A program made the translations under genes and the position numbers. The notes below the pieces were generated by a model. The model was not told where the DNA came from and searched no databases. It saw only the letters and a program-made list of their open reading frames with translations. A DNA stretch of 64,000 bases from Mesorhizobium ciceri biovar biserrulae WSM1271 (GTDB taxonomy: Bacteria; Pseudomonadota; Alphaproteobacteria; Rhizobiales; Rhizobiaceae), in assembly GCF_000185905.1 (NCBI RefSeq), contig NC_014923.1, positions 6,099,501 through 6,163,500 on the forward strand. The letters are read 5' to 3'. This document shows positions 55,642-64,000 of this stretch, piece by piece. How positions within the stretch are numbered: the stretch's first letter is position 1; each line of letters starts with the position of its first letter.

Positions 55642-56637
55642 ATGAGCTTCTTGAAGAAATTGATGGTGACGGCTGCATTCTCAGCCGCCATGTTCGTGAA
55701 TGCCGCCTATGCCGAAAACGTCAAGATCGCGCTGGTGGTGAAGTCGCTCGGCAACGGCTTCTTCGATGCCGCCAACAAGGGCGCCGAAGAGGCGGCCAAG
55801 GAACTCGGCGATGTCGACATCATCTACACCGGCCCGACCAAGGCGACCGCCGAAGCGCAGATCGAAGTGGTCAATTCGCTGATCGCGCAGAAGGTCAACG
55901 CCATCGCCATTTCGGCCAATGACGCCGACGCTCTGGTGCCGGTGCTGAAGAAGGCCATGGAACGCGGCATCACCGTCATCTCGTGGGATTCGGGCGTCGC
56001 CAAGGAAGGTCGCCAGCTTCACCTCAACCCGTCCGACACCGGCCTGATCGGCGAGACCATCATCAAGCTCGCCGCCGACCACCTGCCGGAAGGCGGCGAG
56101 GTCGCCATCCTGTCGGCCTCCTCGACCGCGACCAACCAGAACGCCTGGATCGACGCGGCCAAGAAGATCCTGCCCGAGAAGTTCCCCAAGATCAAACTCG
56201 TCGCCACCGTCTACGGCGATGACGATTCGGCCAAGAGCACCGACGAAGCCAAGGGCCTGTTGAAGTCCTATCCGAACCTGAAGGCGATCATCGCGCCGAC
56301 CACCGTCGGCGTCGTTGCCGCCGCCCAGGTCGTCACCGACGAGAACCTGATCGGCAAGGTCAATGTCACCGGTCTCGCACTGCCGTCCGAGTTCAAGAAG
56401 TTCATCGACAACGGTTCCAGCCAGGCGGTTGCGCTGTGGAACCCGATCGACCTCGGCTACTCGGCCGTCTACCTCGCCCATGATCTGGCGGTGAAGAAGG
56501 AAGAGGCCAAGCCCGGCGCCACGCTGTCGATCGGCCGCGTCGGCAAGGTCACGCTCGACGACACCAACTCGGCTGCAATGGCTCCGCCCTTCCAGTTCGA
56601 CAAGTCGAACATCGAAAAGTTCTCCAAGATCTATTGA
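55642..56637 (+). CDS. rhaS: Rhamnose ABC transporter substrate-binding protein
   Basis: A 331-residue periplasmic protein of the ribose-binding (type I) fold. It has a signal peptide (VTAAFSAAMFVNAAYA) and motifs KIALVVKSLGNGFFDAANKG, IISANDADALVPV-like (IAISANDADALVPVLKKAME), DSGVAKEGRQLHLN and LKAIIAPTTVGVVAAAQVVT. It binds L-rhamnose for import. GGGAGGAAATT lies before the ATG. The hairpin just after the stop should raise its transcript level relative to the rest of the operon, as is usual for binding proteins. Confidence 0.94.
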   Translation: MSFLKKLMVTAAFSAAMFVNAAYAENVKIALVVKSLGNGFFDAANKGAEEAAKELGDVDIIYTGPTKATAEAQIEVVNSLIAQKVNAIAISANDADALVPVLKKAMERGITVISWDSGVAKEGRQLHLNPSDTGLIGETIIKLAADHLPEGGEVAILSASSTATNQNAWIDAAKKILPEKFPKIKLVATVYGDDDSAKSTDEAKGLLKSYPNLKAIIAPTTVGVVAAAQVVTDENLIGKVNVTGLALPSEFKKFIDNGSSQAVALWNPIDLGYSAVYLAHDLAVKKEEAKPGATLSIGRVGKVTLDDTNSAAMAPPFQFDKSNIEKFSKIY

Positions 56638-56658
56638 TCTGGAGTTCTCTAGAGCTGA

Positions 56659-56684
56659 CGCGGCGGGGCTCACGTCCCGCCGCG
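56659..56684 (+). terminator. Intra-operon stem-loop after rhaS
   Basis: CGCGGCGGG and CCCGCCGCG make a perfect 9-bp GC stem with an 8-base loop 22 bases after the rhaS stop, followed by CTTTAAA. It probably slows 3' decay of the rhaS message or ends part of the transcripts, giving more binding protein than transporter. Confidence 0.6.
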
Positions 56685-56721
56685 GCTTTAAACGAACCTT
56701 GTTTCAGGGCTTGATACGACT

Positions 56722-58263
56722 ATGGACACGACAGCCCAACACGGCGCGGCGAAGGAGCGGCCTCCGGCCCCGGCTCCACGCCTGACGCTGTCCGGCATCT
56801 CCAAGAGCTTTCCCGGCGTGCGCGCGTTGCACAATGTCAGCCTGTCGCTCTATCCGGGCCAGGTGACAGCGCTGATCGGCGAGAACGGCGCCGGCAAGTC
56901 GACGCTGGTCAAGATCATGACCGGCATCTACCAGCCCGACGGGGGCACGATCAGCATAGACGGCCACGCCGTCACCCTGCCCAGCGCGCATGCCGCCTTC
57001 GGCCATGGCGTCACCGCCATCCACCAGGAAACCGTGCTGTTCGACGATCTGAGCGTCGCCGAAAACATCTTTCTCGGCCACGCGCCACGCACGCGTTTCG
57101 GCACCATCGACTGGCGCACGATGCGCAAGAACGCGCGCGAAGTGCTGGACACCATGCATGCCGGCCATATCGACGCCGACGCGCGGCTGAAGGACCTTGG
57201 CATCGCCAACAAGCATCTGGTCGCGGTTGCGCGTGCCATGTCGATCGACGCGCAGATCGTCATCATGGACGAGCCGACCGCCGCGCTTTCCATGAAGGAG
57301 ATCGAGGAGCTCTTTTTGCTGATCGAATTCCTCAAGAGCGATGGCAAGGCGATCCTGTTCATCAGCCACAAGTTCGACGAGATCTACCGTATCGCCGACC
57401 GCTACACGGTGTTCCGCGATGGCGAGATGGTCGGCGAAGGCCTGATCAAGGATGCCGGCCAGAGCCAGATCGTGCGCCTGATGGTCGGCCGCGCGGTCGA
57501 TCACATCTTCCCGCAGCGCAAGGCCGAGATCGGCGCACCGGTGCTCTCCGTTTCCGGCCTGTCGCATCCGACCGAATTCAACGATATCGGCTTCGAACTG
57601 CACAAGGGCGAGATCCTCGGCTTTTACGGCCTTGTCGGCGCCGGCCGCAGCGAGGTGATGCAGGCGATATCGGGCATCACCCGCACCTCAGCCGGCACGA
57701 TCACGCTGGAAGGCAAGACGATCGCGCCGAAATCGGCTGCGGATTCGATCGATGCCGGCATCGTCTACGTACCGGAAGAACGCGGCAAGCAAGGCGTGGT
57801 GATCGGCCTGCCGATCTTCCAGAACGTCTCGCTGCCTTCGCTCAAGCGCACGTCGAAGTCCGGCCTGCTGCGGCTGTCGGAGGAGTTCGATCTGGCCCGC
57901 TCCTACACCGAGCGACTCGACCTCAGGGCCTCTTCGCTCAGCCAGGATGTCGGAACACTGTCGGGCGGCAACCAGCAGAAGATCGTCATCGCCAAATGGC
58001 TGGCGACGTCGCCCAAGGTGATCATCCTGGACGAGCCGACCAAGGGCATCGACATCGGCTCGAAGGCCGCCGTGCACGGCTTCATGGCCGAGTTGGTGGC
58101 GCAAGGCCTGTCGGTGATCATGGTGTCGTCCGAGCTGCCCGAAATCCTCGGCATGTCCGACCGTGTCGTGGTCATGCGCGAGGGGCTTGTCGCGGCGGTC
58201 TACGACAACAAGGAGCTGGACGCCGAGACGCTGGTTCGGACGGCAGCGGGGATCGCGGCATGA
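56722..58263 (+). CDS. rhaT: Rhamnose ABC transporter ATP-binding protein
   Basis: A 513-residue double ABC ATPase of the ribose (RbsA) type. The first half has Walker A GENGAGKST (~residues 54-62), a signature region with LGIANKHLVAVARAM and Walker B VIMDEPTAAL. The second half has a degenerate Walker A (GLVGAGRSEV), LSGGNQQKIVIAKWL and IILDEPTKGIDIG. It powers import with RhaP and RhaQ. The stop overlaps the rhaP start as ATGA. Confidence 0.95.
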   Translation: MDTTAQHGAAKERPPAPAPRLTLSGISKSFPGVRALHNVSLSLYPGQVTALIGENGAGKSTLVKIMTGIYQPDGGTISIDGHAVTLPSAHAAFGHGVTAIHQETVLFDDLSVAENIFLGHAPRTRFGTIDWRTMRKNAREVLDTMHAGHIDADARLKDLGIANKHLVAVARAMSIDAQIVIMDEPTAALSMKEIEELFLLIEFLKSDGKAILFISHKFDEIYRIADRYTVFRDGEMVGEGLIKDAGQSQIVRLMVGRAVDHIFPQRKAEIGAPVLSVSGLSHPTEFNDIGFELHKGEILGFYGLVGAGRSEVMQAISGITRTSAGTITLEGKTIAPKSAADSIDAGIVYVPEERGKQGVVIGLPIFQNVSLPSLKRTSKSGLLRLSEEFDLARSYTERLDLRASSLSQDVGTLSGGNQQKIVIAKWLATSPKVIILDEPTKGIDIGSKAAVHGFMAELVAQGLSVIMVSSELPEILGMSDRVVVMREGLVAAVYDNKELDAETLVRTAAGIAA

Positions 58264-59234
58264 AGGCTTTCCTTAAATACCGCGAAATCTGGCTGGCTGC
58301 TGCCATCATCGTCTTGATCGGGCTGATCTCGACACGTTTTCCGGCCTTCGCCGATCCGGCCAATCTGCGCCAGGTGTTCAACGACACCTCGATCCTGATG
58401 ATCCTGGCGCTTGGCCAGATGGTGGTCATCCTGACCCGGTCGATCGACCTGTCGATGGCGTCCAACCTCTGCTTCACCGGCATGGTGGTGGCGATGCTGA
58501 ACGCCGCGCATCCGGCGATCCCGATCCCGCTGCTGATCGTCATTGCGCTGGTCGTCGGCCTGGTGCTCGGCGCCATCAACGGCCTTTTGGTCTGGCGGCT
58601 GAACATCCCCTCGATCGTGGTGACGTTGGGCACGCTGACCATCTATCGCGGCGCCACCTTCGTCCTGTCCGGCGGTGCCTGGGTCAATGCCGACAAGATG
58701 AGCCCGGAGTTCATCGGCTTCCAGCGCGCGGCCTTCCTCGGCATTCCGGTGCTGTCGTGGATCGCCATCCTGGTCATTGCGCTGTTCTTCGTTGTGATGA
58801 CACGCACCGCGCTCGGCCGCTCGATCTACGCGATCGGCGTCAACCCGACGGCGTCCGTCTATGCCGGCATCGATGTCGGCCGGACGAAATTCATCGTCTT
58901 CTGCATCTCCGGCATGATTGGCGGCCTGTCAGGCTATCTCTGGATCTCGCGCTACGTGATCGCCTCGGTCGAGGTCGCCAATGGCTATGAGCTCAACATC
59001 ATCGCCGCCTGCGTCATCGGCGGCATCTCGATCGCCGGCGGCATCGGCTCGGTCGGCGGCGCGGTATTAGGCGCACTGTTCCTCGGCATCATCTCCAATG
59101 CGCTGCCGGTCATCAACATCTCGCCTTTCTGGCAGATGGCGATTTCGGGCAGCGCAATCATTCTGGCCGTCGTGCTCAATGCGCGCGGCGAGCGCCAGCA
59201 AGGCCGCATCATCCTCAGAAAGGTGGAGGCGTGA
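58260..59234 (+). CDS. rhaP: Rhamnose ABC transporter permease
   Basis: A 324-residue permease of the ribose/AraH type with about eight to ten membrane helices. Motifs: ALGQMVVILTRSIDLSMASN, NGLLVWRLNIPSIVVTLGTL, GVNPTASVYAGIDVGRTKF and IAACVIGGISIAGGIGSVGG. It pairs with RhaQ to form the channel. The ATG at 58260 overlaps the rhaT stop; its own end overlaps the rhaQ GTG start. Confidence 0.95.
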   Translation: MKAFLKYREIWLAAAIIVLIGLISTRFPAFADPANLRQVFNDTSILMILALGQMVVILTRSIDLSMASNLCFTGMVVAMLNAAHPAIPIPLLIVIALVVGLVLGAINGLLVWRLNIPSIVVTLGTLTIYRGATFVLSGGAWVNADKMSPEFIGFQRAAFLGIPVLSWIAILVIALFFVVMTRTALGRSIYAIGVNPTASVYAGIDVGRTKFIVFCISGMIGGLSGYLWISRYVIASVEVANGYELNIIAACVIGGISIAGGIGSVGGAVLGALFLGIISNALPVINISPFWQMAISGSAIILAVVLNARGERQQGRIILRKVEA

Positions 59235-60226
59235 CCGACATCCCTGCCCCGCGCCACATTCCCGACCGGCTCGACAAGCCGCTGCGTTCGGCGATCTTTT
59301 CCTGGGAAGCGCTGCTGGTCGTGGTGGCCGTCGCCATCTTCGCCATCAACAGCTTCGCCTCGCCCTATTTCCTCGACCCGTACTCGCTGTCCGATCTGAC
59401 CTTCAATTTCACCGAGAAGGGCCTGATCGCCTTCGCCATGGCGCTGCTGATCATCTCGGGCGAGATCGATCTGTCGGTGGCCGCCATCATTGCGCTGGCG
59501 TCGACCATGATGGGCATGGCGGTGCAGGCCGGCGCCGGCACGCCAGTGCTGGTGGCAATCGGCATCGTTGTCGGGCTCGGCTGCGGCGCCTTCAACGGTC
59601 TGCTGGTGACAAGGCTCGGCCTGCCCTCGATCGTCGTCACCATCGGCACGATGAGCCTGTTTCGCGGCATCGCCTTCATCATCCTCGGCGACCAGGCCTA
59701 CAAAGGCTATCCCTCAAGCTTCGCCTTCTTCGGCCAGGGCTATGTCTGGTGGGTGGTGTCGTTCGAGCTGGTGCTGTTCCTGATCGCGGCTGTCGTCTAC
59801 TGGTTCCTCTTGCACCGCACGAGTTTCGGCCGACGCGTCTTCGCCATCGGCAACAATCCGGTCGCTGCGCAATTTTCCGGCGTGCGCGTCGGCCGCACCA
59901 AGTTCATCCTGTTTTGCCTGACCGGGCTGGTGTCGGGCATCGCCTCGGTGCTGATCACCTCGCGCCTCGGTTCGACGCGGCCCTCGATCGCACAGGGCTA
60001 CGAGCTGGAAGTCATCACCATGGTGGTGCTCGGCGGCGTCAGTATCCTCGGTGGCGCCGGCAGCATTCTGGGCGTCGTGCTCGCCGCCTTCATCATGGGG
60101 CTGGTGACCTTCGGACTTGGCCTGCTCAACGTGCCCGGCATCGTCATGTCGATCTTCATCGGCCTGCTGCTGATCATCGTCATCGCCTTGCCGATCGTCT
60201 GGCGGCGGCTGCGCGGAGGGCGTTGA
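59231..60226 (+). CDS. rhaQ: Rhamnose ABC transporter permease
   Basis: A 331-residue second permease of the same family, starting at a GTG. Motifs: FAMALLIISGEIDLSVAAII, NGLLVTRLGLPSIVVTIGTM, GNNPVAAQFSGVRVGRTKF and VITMVVLGGVSILGGAGSIL. It forms the heterodimeric channel with RhaP. One base overlaps the rhaU start (TGATG). Confidence 0.95.
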   Translation: MTDIPAPRHIPDRLDKPLRSAIFSWEALLVVVAVAIFAINSFASPYFLDPYSLSDLTFNFTEKGLIAFAMALLIISGEIDLSVAAIIALASTMMGMAVQAGAGTPVLVAIGIVVGLGCGAFNGLLVTRLGLPSIVVTIGTMSLFRGIAFIILGDQAYKGYPSSFAFFGQGYVWWVVSFELVLFLIAAVVYWFLLHRTSFGRRVFAIGNNPVAAQFSGVRVGRTKFILFCLTGLVSGIASVLITSRLGSTRPSIAQGYELEVITMVVLGGVSILGGAGSILGVVLAAFIMGLVTFGLGLLNVPGIVMSIFIGLLLIIVIALPIVWRRLRGGR

Positions 60227-60543
60227 TGGCCGAGAAATACGCGTTCAAGATGAAGCTGAAGCCCGGCATGAAGGCAGAGTACAAGAAGCGCCATGACGAG
60301 ATCTGGCCGTCGCTGGTCGCGCTGCTGAAGCAGGCCGGCGTCTCCGATTATTCCATCCATCTCGACGAGGAGACCAATATCCTGTTCGGTGTGCTGTGGC
60401 GGCAAGACGACCACCGCATGGACGAATTGCCCGGGCAGTCGGTGATGCAGCGCTGGTGGGCCCACATGGCCGACATCATGGAAACCAGGCCGGACAACGA
60501 GCCGGTGGCCGTGAAGCTGGAAACAATGTTCCACATGGCATGA
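60226..60543 (+). CDS. rhaU: L-rhamnose mutarotase
   Basis: A 105-residue protein: KMKLKPGMKAEYKKRHDEIW, GVSDYSIHLDEETNILFGVL and QRWWAHMADIMETRPDNEPV are the family hallmarks, with the catalytic His in KKRHDEIW and the paired Trp residues. It interconverts alpha- and beta-rhamnose in the cytoplasm before the isomerase or kinase step. It is coupled to rhaQ and rhaK by overlapping stops and starts. Confidence 0.95.
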   Translation: MAEKYAFKMKLKPGMKAEYKKRHDEIWPSLVALLKQAGVSDYSIHLDEETNILFGVLWRQDDHRMDELPGQSVMQRWWAHMADIMETRPDNEPVAVKLETMFHMA

Positions 60544-61916
60544 GTGCGATGCGCCACATCGCCGTCATCGACATCGGCAAGACCAACGCCAAGGTGGCGC
60601 TGGTCGACCTCGCTGCGTTGAGCGAGGTGGCGCTGCGCCGCATGGCGAATGCGCCGGTGCCGCAGGCGCCTTACACACATCACGATGTCGAGGCACTGTG
60701 GGCATTCATCCTCGAAAGCCTTGCCGGCCTGAACCGCGAACAGCGCATCGACGCCATTTCGATCACCACCCATGGCGCGACCGGCGTGCTGGTCGACGCG
60801 GCGGGTGAACTGGTGCTGCCGGTGCTCGACTATGAGTTCGACGGCCCCGACGGGATGGCCGAGGATTACGACGCGATCCGCCCGCCTTTTGCCGAGACCG
60901 GCACGCCGCGCCTGCCGCTCGGCCTCAATCTCGGAGCACAATTCTTCTGGCAGCAGAAGAGCTTCCCGGCGGAATTCGCCAGGGCCGCGGCGCTGCTGAT
61001 GTACCCGCAATACTGGGCCTTGCGCCTGACCGGCATCGCCGCCAACGAGGTCACCTCGCTCGGCTGCCACACCGACCTGTGGAACCCGTGGACAGCGGAT
61101 TTTTCATCCCTGGTCGAGAGGCTGGAGTGGCGGAGCCTGATGGCGCCGGTGCGGCCGGCCAGCGATCGCCTCGGCCCGATCCTGCCCACCGTTGCTGTGC
61201 GAACCGGACTGGATCCGCACACGCCGGTGTTCTGCGGCCTGCATGATTCCAACGCCTCGCTGCTGCCGCATCTTCTCTCCGACAAGCCGCCTTTCTCCGT
61301 CGTCTCGACCGGCACCTGGGTGGTATCGATGGCGGTCGGCGGCAAACAGATTGCGCTGGATGCCGCGCGCGACACGCTGGTCAATGTCAACGCGCTCGGT
61401 GATCCCGTTCCCTCGGCGCGCTTCATGGGCGGCCGCGAGTTTTCGGTGCTGACAAAGGATCAGCCGGAGCCGTGGACCGAGGATGATGTCGGCGCCGTGC
61501 TGGCGCGAAAGATGCTGCTGCTGCCGTCGACCCAGCAAGGTTCGGGGCCGTTCCCGCACCATGCCGCGGCATGGCTCGACGCCGACGGCATCAACAAAGG
61601 CCAGCGCTTTGCCGCCATCTCATTCTATCTGGCTCTGATGACGGCGACCTGCCTCGACTTGATCGGTGCCGACGGGCCGACCACGGTCGAAGGCCCCTTT
61701 GCCCGCAACCGGCTCTTTGTCGGCATGCTGGCGGCAGCCACGGCGCGCGCCGTGGTTGCGTCGGAGGCCGCCACCGGCACCAGCATCGGCGCGGCGCTGC
61801 TGGCATCCGATCAACTGATGGCACAGGGCAAGGGCGAAAGAATAGAACGGCCTATAGACCCAGCCTGGGTCGACTATGTCAGCGCATGGCGGGCGGCAGT
61901 GGAAGTGCAGGGCTGA
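60540..61916 (+). CDS. rhaK: Sugar kinase (rhamnulokinase), FGGY family
   Basis: A 458-residue carbohydrate kinase. The N-terminal ATPase motif is VIDIGKTNAKVALVDL; further motifs are ITTHGATGVLVDAAGE, FCGLHDSNASLLPHL (FGGY active-site His-Asp) and VSTGTWVVSM. The C-terminal nucleotide-binding part has TTVEGPFARNRLFVGMLAAA. In R. leguminosarum RhaK is also required for transport. An ATG three codons on (60549) is an alternative start. Its stop abuts the stop of the convergent racemase-arginase gene without a gap. Confidence 0.92.
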   Translation: MSAMRHIAVIDIGKTNAKVALVDLAALSEVALRRMANAPVPQAPYTHHDVEALWAFILESLAGLNREQRIDAISITTHGATGVLVDAAGELVLPVLDYEFDGPDGMAEDYDAIRPPFAETGTPRLPLGLNLGAQFFWQQKSFPAEFARAAALLMYPQYWALRLTGIAANEVTSLGCHTDLWNPWTADFSSLVERLEWRSLMAPVRPASDRLGPILPTVAVRTGLDPHTPVFCGLHDSNASLLPHLLSDKPPFSVVSTGTWVVSMAVGGKQIALDAARDTLVNVNALGDPVPSARFMGGREFSVLTKDQPEPWTEDDVGAVLARKMLLLPSTQQGSGPFPHHAAAWLDADGINKGQRFAAISFYLALMTATCLDLIGADGPTTVEGPFARNRLFVGMLAAATARAVVASEAATGTSIGAALLASDQLMAQGKGERIERPIDPAWVDYVSAWRAAVEVQG

Positions 61917-63743
61917 TCAGAGAATCCGTTTGCCGAAGGCAGACATGACGAAGTTGACCGCGTCGGTGCCGATCCGCGGCTCCAGATCCGCCGTCAGGCC
62001 CGAAACATCCATCGACAGCAAGCCGCCGGAGAGCGCGATCGCCTCCATCGCCTGATGTGTTTCGCGCACGGTCAGCCCACCGGAGCCCGCAGCCCAGCCG
62101 GCGAATTCGGTCGCGGTCGGCGAATAGCTGACATGAAAGCCTTGCGTGCCTGATGTGGCGATACGGATCGCTTCATGCATCAGGTCGCGCATGCCCATGG
62201 CGTCGATATCGGTCATGGTGAAGGCGGAGACGCGCGAATCCTTCAGCACCCGCGCCTCGGCCGGATCGGCGTGGCGCAAGCCGACGATGACGACATTCTC
62301 CGGCGACAGCTGCGGCTGCAGCGCGCCCGCCTTGTGGTCGAGGCCGAGGGTGCGCGCCAGGACCGAACCTTCCGGCAGGTCGATGCCGTCCTCGTCCTCG
62401 GGCATCAGGGCGGCGATGGAATCGATCCAGATCAGGCCGAAGGAATGCGTGGCTCGCGCCGTCGCGGTCAGCGCCTTGTGCGCGACGCGACGATCGGCGC
62501 CGGCGGTCAGCCGGACCAGTCCCGATGGCGGCCGCTCGATATCGGCCAATTCGACGACGTCGAAATTCATCGCCTCCAGCCGCGCGCCGGTGCCTTCCCG
62601 GGCCAGGATGCCGGCGGCTCCAGGTTCGGCCGTGATCTGCACCATTTTGCGGCCGGAAAAATCCTCGACGTCGTGCATCGGGGCCTTCTCGACATATTCC
62701 GAGGTCATTGCCAAAAGCATGGCGCCATAGCTCATGCGGAAGGCGACGCGGTCGCCGACGGAGGGCCTCGGATCGGCATCGGCGACGTCGAGCAGCAGAT
62801 GGTCACTGGAGGCGCCGAGCACCCGTATCCCCTTGGCGATCGGCGTCAGCCCCTCGACCAGCACGTCCTCGCGGCCGATATTGGCGATGGCGCGCAGCCT
62901 GTCGCCCTCGTCGGGGAAGACCGGCTGGTTGCCGAAGGCGTCGTAGCCCGATTGGCCGATCGGCCGTGACGGCTTGAGCTTGACCTCGATGATGTCGCTG
63001 GTCAGCCGGCAGGCATCGGGCTCGAGCTCGGCCCATGGCACATCGCGGAAGGTCTCGACGCCGCCTTGCAGGATCGCCTCGCCGACGCGCAGATTGTTGA
63101 TGCCGGCCGGAAGCCTGCCTTCGAGCAGCAGCGGCAGCGACGACGAGGCGCCGCCGGAAATCACGTCGAGGCTTTTGCCGGACAGGCGCTCGGTCTTGTA
63201 GGCATGGGCGACGAGCTGCCCAAGGTTTTCCGGCGTCGGCATGATGGCGCCGAAGCAGCCGAGATTGGTGCCGATGCCGGCGATGCGCACGCCCTTGAAC
63301 TGCAGGATCTGCTCAACCGTGGGGATCAGGTCGTTCGGCCAGATGCCTTCGCGGAGATCGCCGAGATCGATCATCAGCATGATGTCGTGGACGCGGCCCA
63401 TGCGCTCGGCGATGCGCGAAATTTCGCGGATGGTGGCGAGTTCCGATTGCAGGCTGATGTCGACGGTGCGCACCACCTCCTCGACCCGCGCCATCGGCGG
63501 GCTGCGCAGCAGCATGATCGGTGCGTTGATGCCGCTGTCGCGCAGCCGGCGGATGTTCTCGAAACGCGATTCGGCGATGCCGGCGACGCCGCCGCGCAGC
63601 ATGGCGCGTGCCACTTGCGGCATGCCGCAAGTGCCCTTGGTGACGCCGAACACTTTTATGCCCGACAGCGCGCAGCGCTCGACGATGGTGCGCGCGTTGC
63701 GCTCGATGCGGCCAAGGTCGATGGCGACTTGCGGTCCCGACAT
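61917..63743 (-). CDS. Ornithine-racemase-like PLP domain fused to arginase-fold domain without metal ligands
   Basis: A 608-residue two-domain protein. Residues 1-~350 are an alanine/ornithine-racemase-type PLP barrel: IKVFGVTKGTCGMPQVARAM with the PLP lysine (~33), DIMLMIDLGDLREGIW, GTNLGCFGAIMPTPENLGQL and SGGASSSLPLLLEGRLP. Residues ~400-608 follow the arginase fold in order: FGLIWIDSIAAL, ENVVIVGLRHADPAEARVL, FTMTDIDAMG, SGGLTVRETHQAMEAIAL and the ending FGKRIL. The metal-binding motifs are gone: DAHTD is DSIAA, SFDVD is SYSPT, and GGDHS is GADRR. So the second half is a pseudo-arginase, perhaps a sensor or scaffold. It follows the D-amino-acid dehydrogenase gene by one base, so it likely acts in D-amino-acid or ornithine metabolism. 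Confidence 0.8.
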   Translation of the reverse strand: MSGPQVAIDLGRIERNARTIVERCALSGIKVFGVTKGTCGMPQVARAMLRGGVAGIAESRFENIRRLRDSGINAPIMLLRSPPMARVEEVVRTVDISLQSELATIREISRIAERMGRVHDIMLMIDLGDLREGIWPNDLIPTVEQILQFKGVRIAGIGTNLGCFGAIMPTPENLGQLVAHAYKTERLSGKSLDVISGGASSSLPLLLEGRLPAGINNLRVGEAILQGGVETFRDVPWAELEPDACRLTSDIIEVKLKPSRPIGQSGYDAFGNQPVFPDEGDRLRAIANIGREDVLVEGLTPIAKGIRVLGASSDHLLLDVADADPRPSVGDRVAFRMSYGAMLLAMTSEYVEKAPMHDVEDFSGRKMVQITAEPGAAGILAREGTGARLEAMNFDVVELADIERPPSGLVRLTAGADRRVAHKALTATARATHSFGLIWIDSIAALMPEDEDGIDLPEGSVLARTLGLDHKAGALQPQLSPENVVIVGLRHADPAEARVLKDSRVSAFTMTDIDAMGMRDLMHEAIRIATSGTQGFHVSYSPTATEFAGWAAGSGGLTVRETHQAMEAIALSGGLLSMDVSGLTADLEPRIGTDAVNFVMSAFGKRIL

Positions 63744-63744
63744 C

Positions 63745-64000
63745 CTAGCCCCCGTAAACCAGCCCCTGCGGGTCGATCTCCGGCTTGCGGCCCGAAACGA
63801 GGTCGGCGAGGAATTTTCCCGAACCGCAGGCCATCGTCCAGCCGACATGGCCGTGGCCGGTGTCGAGATAGAGATTCTTGTAGCGCGCCTGGCCGATGAC
63901 CGGCACCGAGTTCGGCATCATCGGGCGCAGACCCGCCCAGAACACAGCCTTCTTCTCGTCGAAGGCACCCGGGAAAAGATCCTTGCCGGTGCTGATGATC
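63745..64000 (-). CDS. dadA: D-amino-acid dehydrogenase, C-terminal end only
   Basis: About 84 C-terminal residues, open to the window edge: [56 protein letters not shown]. This is the ending of DadA-type FAD enzymes (GLRPMTPD and [20 protein letters not shown] in the family), which oxidise D-amino acids at the membrane. The start lies beyond 64000. It is in an operon with the racemase-arginase fusion, one base downstream. Confidence 0.92.
   Translation of the reverse strand, partial: [84 protein letters not shown]

Overview
The window looks like a Mesorhizobium-type rhizobium (family Phyllobacteriaceae). Evidence: a GC-rich rhamnose locus laid out as in Rhizobium leguminosarum (rhaDI divergent from rhaRSTPQUK), a HrcA/CIRCE-controlled groESL, a DUF982 gene, rhizobial intergenic palindromes, and a large type III effector of the XopAD/RipS (SKWP) family with a C-terminal shikimate-kinase domain, resembling an M. 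loti symbiosis-island effector. At 25751-25770 lies a copy of a tRNA-Phe 3' end, the kind of site used by Mesorhizobium symbiosis islands (ICEs), followed 100 bp later by a truncated P4-type integrase. I read bases 1-25750 as the end of an integrated island and the rest as an element remnant passing into chromosome.

Region 1 (1-7270) is the most unusual. It holds the end of a CHAT protease gene, a caspase-domain protein and a ComEC-like metallo-beta-lactamase in one direction. Facing them is a single protein joining an N-terminal caspase domain to a Ski2/Hel308-like helicase, preceded by a small DUF2158 gene that carries a nonsense codon. This is a plausible undescribed conflict (anti-phage or programmed-death) locus with three caspase-fold proteins.

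Region 2 (7.3-15.2 kb) is mostly decayed: frameshifted thermonuclease, S1/P1 nuclease, FAD oxidoreductase, integrase, GNAT and YggS remnants. A few apparently intact genes are interspersed (excalibur lipoprotein, DUF982 protein, Crp/Fnr regulator). Region 3 (15.2-25.7 kb) has groES-groEL with promoter, CIRCE and terminator, the 1,733-residue effector, a thioredoxin with an altered WCDPC active site, and IS debris.

Region 4 (25.75-43.6 kb): attachment site, truncated integrase fused to an Rhs fragment, an orphan immunity-like gene and a RAYT remnant. Then comes a type II secretion locus: gspL, M, a C/N-like gene, K, E, F, H, I, J forward and gspD, O, G converging on it. An Rhs operon follows (5'-truncated Rhs core, transglutaminase-like protein, secreted Rhs toxin). 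The two Rhs copies are inverted relative to each other across the secretion locus.

Region 5 (43-51 kb): small hypothetical genes, a siderophore-uptake set (IroE/Fes-like esterase, fhuB, fhuD, no ATPase seen), a small membrane protein and gamma-glutamyltransferase. Region 6 (51.2-61.9 kb): the full L-rhamnose locus with isomerase and aldolase/dehydrogenase on one side and regulator, ABC importer, mutarotase and kinase on the other. A three-copy CGATCATAT-type operator sits between them. Region 7 (61.9-64 kb): a fusion of an ornithine-racemase-like PLP domain with an arginase fold lacking its metal ligands, downstream of the end of a D-amino-acid dehydrogenase gene. Boundaries, homology and functions were judged by reading alone, with no database search.
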